Assembly: GCF_035594125.1 (NCBI RefSeq)
Contig: NC_087158.1
Span: 4,309,001 to 4,373,000 of the forward strand
Length of the DNA: 64,000 nucleotides
Origin: Scylla paramamosain
Lineage: Eukaryota; Arthropoda; Malacostraca; Decapoda; Portunidae
Reading direction: 5' to 3'
A program made the translations under genes and the position numbers. Below, piece by piece: positions 48,113 to 64,000 of this stretch. Position 1 is the stretch's first letter; every line of letters starts with the position of its first letter. The notes beneath the pieces are model-generated. The model was not told the DNA's origin, searched no databases, and was given only the letters and a program-made list of their open reading frames with translations.

Positions 48113-49088
48113 CTCTATTCACTACTCCTCACTCCCTCATTTCTTTTTGTCAATAATTTCTTAACACTTCTCATTTTTTCTGTTCTTTTCTTGTTTACAT
48201 TCCACACCTCATTTAGGCTTTTCATTTTTCTTCATTGCAATATTCTTCCATTTCTATCCAATATTTCAATCTCTATCAAATAGCTACACAATCCCTTACT
48301 CTCATTCACTCACTCCTTTCATCCACTTCTCTTTTTCCTGCTCCAGTTCATCCATTCATCCCACAAGCTCAAACTAATTTGCTCTGAAGGTTATGCCTTT
48401 AGTGCTAATCATCACAGCTCCTACATTTATACACACAATTCTATCCACTCCTTTTTCTCCTACACCTCCGTGAGTTCCCATAGTGTTAATCATCATATTA
48501 GTCCTATCAGTGCTAATCATCTATTTCTTCTTAGTTCCACCAGTGCTAATAGTTTACTCTTGCAACAGTTCCCATAATGCTAAGCTTATACTTATTAGTT
48601 CTAATATCAGTGCTAATCATTAATTTTTCCTTAGTCCAGCTTGTGCTAATCATTTACTATAAAATATGTATTCTTTCTTAGCTCAACCAGTGCCACTAAT
48701 TTTCTCCCACAATAGTTCACTCTGGTGCTCATCATTTATTCCTTAGTTTCACCAGTGCTACACATGCATTCCTTTCTTCCTACATTACTAATCAAGCATT
48801 CTTTCTTAGTTCCACCAGTACCAATAAATTTCTCCTACAACAGTTTCCTATAGTGCTCATCATCACTCCCAAGTTCCACCAATACTGGTCCCTTTAGACC
48901 AAGCTGATCCTCATAGGGTAAGAATAAAAGTATTTTCTTTTCTCCACTGAGGCCAAGGGGCTAGGAGAGTGGTGTGAATGGGTGTGAATGTAAAAGTCAT
49001 GTGTCTTCTCTTGGCTATCTGCCTTTTTGTTTGAGATAGCTTTGGTATGTGTGTATATGCACTAATCATTCACTCCCTCCACACTCAC
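48113..49088. repeat. Degenerate GTGCTAATCAT minisatellite and unassigned sequence
   Basis: From about 48390 to 48880 the words AGTGCTAATCAT, AGTTCCACCAGTGCTAAT and TTCTTAGTTCCACCAGT recur every 40-70 bp with much drift. 48950-49060 resembles 52070-52180 (GTGGTGTGAATG, TCTTGGCTATC, CTTTGGTATGT). No exon that could continue the MYBBP1A gene was found. Confidence 0.6.
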
Positions 49089-59644
<10,556 letters not shown>

Positions 59645-59649
59645 CTGGA

Positions 59650-60950
59650 GAGAGAGAAGCATATCTCATATAACACAGCATGTAAATATAAATTTGTTAG
59701 TTAGGTTGAGCAATTTAGCAATGCTTGTGAGAATATTGTGTATCTTCCATTTCTCAGGCTTCAGTTTTGCTAAATTTTGTAAAATTTTTATAAAATTTGG
59801 AAAAGTATAAGAATATTAACATTGAAATAATAAACTCTCAATTTCATCATATGCATGATTTTCACATTAACATTAAGAAAAAATAATGCACAACCATTAT
59901 AGTTAAGAAGAGTGCATATAACAGTTATCATGTAGTACTGGTTGCATGTCAGAAACTGGGCATTTTCAGCAAAGAAAATCCTCAGTGGTTCAGACAGTTT
60001 CCACAGGTTTCAACACCTGGTGCAAGGATGCAAGTGGTTTCACTATTTTATGAGAGTCCAGTTTGTTAATAAAAGATTTTATTATTAAAACATTTCACTA
60101 TCAATGGCAATGATGAAGCCACAGAGGTACAAACACTAACAGGTGAACAGATAACTGATAAAACCTCTAGCATCTGTTCAGACACCATATAAGTTGCAGA
60201 CTGGTGGGAAGGATTAGGTATATTTTCACCGTTTGCTATTCAGAGACATTTACATGGCAGTGCGGAAATTAACACGAGGCAGTTAGGAGAGTATACCTGA
60301 TTTGTTGAGGCGTTATCCTTTCTTCCTGACAAAAATGAAAAATAAAACATAACTTTGCACAGAAATTGGTTCTTATCAAATTAATTATAAACACATGATA
60401 ATTTCATCAATCTGGAAATTACTGATACATTTCACCAAAAATAAAGACACAAAATGATTTGCTAAGGGAAGATTTCCAGACACTTCTCAAATTTTGGATA
60501 ATCCTTTCCACTGCTCTCTTTATGGACTGGCACCTTCACTGGGCCTTTCTTCAGCCTTTTTGTTGTCATTGGATGCCTGACAATTTACACCCCAAATTAC
60601 TCAATTATGTTCAGCATTGGCATACCCTATGCTGAAAACATTCAATTTAAGTTTGCGTGAGTGTGTTCTGTCAACCACATGAAAATTATCTGAAATTGTG
60701 AGTGTGTTCTGTCAACCACATGAAAATTATCTGAAATTGTGCTATTATTCAAGAAGGGTTCCTGTTCCACTCCTTTGAATCACTAGCCTATAAAGGCAGC
60801 ATCACACAGGGCAAATTTCTACCAGCATGCTGCCCGTTTTCGCTGGCAAGACCAGCAGCACAGCAAGTCTGGCATCATACAGGGACAACAATGACAAAGA
60901 TAACAATGCTTGCCAGTGGAAGCTGTAAAGGTAAAGCTTCAACAATACTG
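59650..60950. other. Sequence upstream of the first visible MYBBP1A exon
   Basis: No convincing first exon was found. A 36-bp direct duplication (GTGTGTTCTGTCAACCACAT … CTGAAATTGT) lies at about 60661-60700 and 60701-60740. GCATCACACAGGGCAA and GCATCATACAGGGACAA at 60791 and 60871 hint at a transposon end, unproven. Confidence 0.5.
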
Positions 60951-60959
60951 GAGAAAAAT

Positions 60960-63750
60960 TTAACAAAAGCATCCTTGCCACATAAGAGACATGGAACCAA
61001 GAGAATAGAGAAGCTTATGTTAGAGACTTCATACTACATGATTTAAGTAGTATACACTTAACAATACAAGGATAGACTCTAAACTTTTCTAGACACTTAC
61101 TGGAGCACTTATCAGCCATAAAATCAGATACCCCATCCAGTATCATCAACATGAAACTCCCAGACCTCCAAAACACAGAAATAGTACAATCCCTTAAAAA
61201 AAAAAAAAAAAAAAAAAAAAGGTTGCAGGACCAAACATGAAAAGATAACTCAAGATATTAGCAGACAGCACAATCTTTATAAACAGCATAAAGACATGAT
61301 TCAACAATGTTCTTACAAAAAAACAAATACCACAGAACTGGAAGTTGTCCAAGACAATTCTGATTGGGAGAAAAAAAAAAAAAAAAAAAGTAAATGACCT
61401 ATGTCCCATTGCTCTCCTAAACACTTCATACAAACTACTCATGGCAATTGTGAAAACCAAAATAGAGGATCACATGCACACAAACAGACAAGACAACGAA
61501 TTACAAGCAGACGCATAGAAGACAACCTATTCCTACTTAACTACTGCAATGAAAAACTTTTAAGATGAAAAACCACTAGTGGCCATTGCTATATACTTCA
61601 AAAAAACTTTAGACAGTGTGCAAAGAAAATCCCTCATAGAATGTATGAAGAAATTTAGAATACATCCCCACATAATTGGTCAAAAATGAAATTTATCAAA
61701 ACGACACGGTTCTCCTCTGCCTGAACAATGAACTTACAGCAAACCTAAACGTGTCCAATGGCATCAGACAAGGTTTATCACTGTCCCTGCTGCTCACCTA
61801 CTTGATCATCCTACATTTGAATGAAACAAACATTGGCTTGAGGGATGAGATATCCCGTATACCTGCTCTATTCTTTGCTGACAATGGATTACTTCTGGCA
61901 CAGAGTGAGGAGGAAGCACTGAATATGATTATCATCCTAACAGAAGCAGCCCAAGCAAGTGGCCTAGAAATTAACAAAGACAAAAGCTTTATTATGTTAT
62001 ATAACCACCAAAGAAATCATGACGATCTAAATGGCATTAAAAAAGCTGCAGAAATAAAGTACCTTTGGAGTTACACTAATAAATAAAAGATGTATCAATC
62101 ACATCAGTCATAACAGTTATTATTATTACACATATTCATCATTCATATATTTCATACCATGTGCCCACATGGCCAGCCTCAGTCTATTTTAACCTTTTAT
62201 CCTTCCTATCGCTCTCTCATGGGAATACCACACCTTCCCTACAATCAAGCCAGTCCTTAGGGAAAACACCTACATTGTCTTCCTGTCATCCTTTCCTAGC
62301 CAGAATAAGAAGCTTTGTGATTGGCTCCTTCACTAAATTTCCAGGCACCTCATTGGTCATTTCTTCTCAGATTCTGAGCACTGATCCACTTCATTTCACA
62401 TAAATAGAGCCGTATGCATAGCTAGAGATCAGTCCAGAGTTCAGTCTCTCCAGAGTGAGGGCACATCAGTTTATCAGTCAGTTCACAAAGTTCACAGAGT
62501 TCACAGTCAGTCTTCAGAGAGAGAGAACCAAGTATCATTATGCCCGTCATAACCTGTGTCTCAGTATCATGTGTGCACATTCTGTCCATCATTACATCAA
62601 GAAGAAATTTTATAAACTTGTGTTCTTTTACTAGCACAATCAACCATAATCAAACCACTACCCACGACCTCTACGCTACCAGCAATATCCAGCTACTACC
62701 AGGTCTTCCAGAGCAATCGCCACCATACCAAGGATCTCATCGAACAGTGGTGTATTGCATACACAGAAAATGTTTTGCAAAGTACAAAAAAGACAATCTC
62801 TTAGAGGCCAAAAAAAATCAGCAACACAACAGCCACAGTAGTGGCAAAGAGCTCAAATAGACTCCTGATTGGAAAGATATATTAGAAACTAGTAGCCTTA
62901 CCTAGAATTCTCTATTGGCAAGGCGTCATCACATACACTAGAAATGAACAAGAAAACTACAAGCTACTGAAAACAAAACCTTCACAACAATATTAAGAGT
63001 ATCAAAATACACACTGAAATGTTTCCTGACAGGAGAAATAGGCTCATCATCAATGAATAACAGAGGCAAGAAAGCCAAGCTGTCCTACATAAGACACATC
63101 ATGACATGCTCAAATAATGACCTACTTAAACAATGACTGCTTCATAAAATGGAAAATGACAAGGACAGATGAACCAAAACTGTCAAGCAATACCTACAAA
63201 CACAAGACATCAATATTTACCAGCTAAGCCACATGCCATCACGAACACTCTGAACTGACAGACATTCTGAACAAAAAGGAGACACAAGAATGGAAACAGG
63301 ACTTAGATAACAAGAAAAAACTTACACTATACAGAGCATATACAACAGACATCAAAGAAGTACTTTTTATGAAAACAATGAAGCTTTAACACTTCTAATA
63401 TGTTGTCAAAGCAACAAATTTAAACTAAATTACAGAAACACACACACAAATGGAAACACACACTGCACACAATGCAGCTCACAAGATGAAACCGTTGAAC
63501 ACTTTATTTTACTGCAATGCATAGACACTTATCAGACAAAATTTAAACTTTCTATAAGACAATACAATCACCAACATAGAGAAACTTGTCAACTTCCTAC
63601 TCCTATCCAATGATCATGATGCTGAGACTAAAAAGATGACTTTATTACAGATATGAAGAGAGATCACAGTAGTTATATTTCAGAGTAGCCAATGCAGGGA
63701 AACCTAAGGAGAGGGATGATTCAGCAACCAGCAGTATAACGCAGAGGTTA
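60960..63750 (+). mobile_element. Degenerate LINE F (RT to CCHC end), with inserted sequence
   Basis: Plus-strand RT pieces in changing frames: NDLCPIALLNTSYKLLMAIV (61396), LVAIAIYFKKTLDSVQRKSL (61580), EIYQNDTVLLCLNNELTANL, NVSNGIRQGLSLSLLLTYLI, and FFADNGLLLAQSEEEALNMI (61873), where the catalytic second Asp of FADD is now Asn. LEINKDKSFIMLYNHQ follows. The frame is lost at about 62085 and the family tail resumes at about 62880: LKCFLTGEIGSSSMN (63010), KKAKLSYIRHIMTCSNNDLL, and the CCHC knuckle CTQCSSQDETVEHFILLQC (63470). Two poly-A-like runs (61197, 61372) interrupt it. Long dead. Confidence 0.75.
62160..62725. mobile_element. Candidate solo LTR
   Basis: Begins TGTGCCCACATGG and ends GCCACCA (TG…CA). 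It is flanked by TACCA on both sides (62155-62159, 62726-62730), the 5-bp duplication size typical of LTR elements. It contains a TATA-like CATAAATAGAG (about 62398) with TCAGTC-like initiators about 35-45 bp on. It interrupts LINE F. No second LTR or internal gene is present. Confidence 0.45.
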
Positions 63751-64000
63751 CATAGATACATCACCATTACAAAGGTGTACCCCCAGACTTCATCAACTTT
63801 GGGACTCGACCATTGTGTTGACGCCTCGTCATTCCAACAACAAATTCCAAGCCAGCATTTCTTCAGCCACTTTATTTTACCTTAATTATTCCCAAATTAT
63901 GTTATCATATATGACTGCATGTCATTTTTTTAAGGGTTTTGATCAATGATGGAACAAGGATGCTGTAATAAATCTTTCGCTCCATATGGCAACTCATATC
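63750..64000. other. Window edge, no recognised feature
   Basis: AT-rich, no frame. An AATAAA-like signal (TGTAATAAATC) lies near 63967 and may be the 3' end of the LINE region. Confidence 0.3.

Noticed and set aside
60290..60325. Tiny candidate first exon of MYBBP1A (between TTTTTGTCAG and GTATAC on the minus strand)
   Set aside because: Only about 29 bp, no start codon, and no resemblance to the family N-terminus.
62422..62860. Small frames on both strands near 62.5 kb
   Set aside because: No domain; they overlap the candidate LTR and its Ser/Cys-rich tandem words.

Overview
The window looks like nuclear DNA of an arthropod, most likely a decapod crustacean. The reasons are spliced genes with long introns, very dense dinucleotide microsatellites, TTAGG-type (arthropod telomere-like) tracts, and piles of LINE, PIF/Harbinger and piggyBac elements. 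The organism is inferred; no single marker fixes it. Two host genes are present, both only in part, and they point at each other.

Left half, + strand: three exons with matching phases (5129-5264, 12596-12943, 31480-31746) encode the N-terminal 250 residues of an hnRNP U-like protein (SAP domain, acidic and proline-rich linker, basic RS patch, first residues of the SPRY domain). Its start codon lies about 90 bp after the 3' end of a LINE (1890-5040). Intron 1 carries degenerate LINEs, TTAGG-like tracts and a roughly 500-bp foldback. Intron 2 carries an internally deleted LINE (13819-16150) and a LINE (17440-29400) split by an 8.1-kb Harbinger element (19859-27984). That Harbinger is itself split by a second, apparently intact Harbinger (20964-24240) and by another LINE (25175-27416).

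Middle, 31747-48112: no host exons, only transposons. They are an intact Harbinger (33111-37528), an inverted LINE pair (37600-38931), and a 9.2-kb piggyBac (38936-48108) containing both another Harbinger (39232-42589) and an intact piggyBac (43780-46692) inserted in its transposase exon. Three Harbingers share one unusual layout: the transposase gene and the MADF/BESS gene lie on opposite strands, and each has one exon inside the other's intron. The fourth keeps a decayed version of the same order.

Right half, - strand: twelve exons between 59644 and 49089 encode most of a Myb-binding protein 1A (MYBBP1A / DNA polymerase phi, a nucleolar protein) homologue. The first exon and the C-terminal third are missing. 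Its introns are full of microsatellites and minisatellites. The right edge (60960-63750) is a + strand LINE remnant with a candidate solo LTR.

Neither host gene has its 3' part here, the two converge on the same transposon block, and one flank of the large piggyBac does not continue the LINE it interrupts on the other side. This suggests a genuine rearrangement or an assembly join through repeats.
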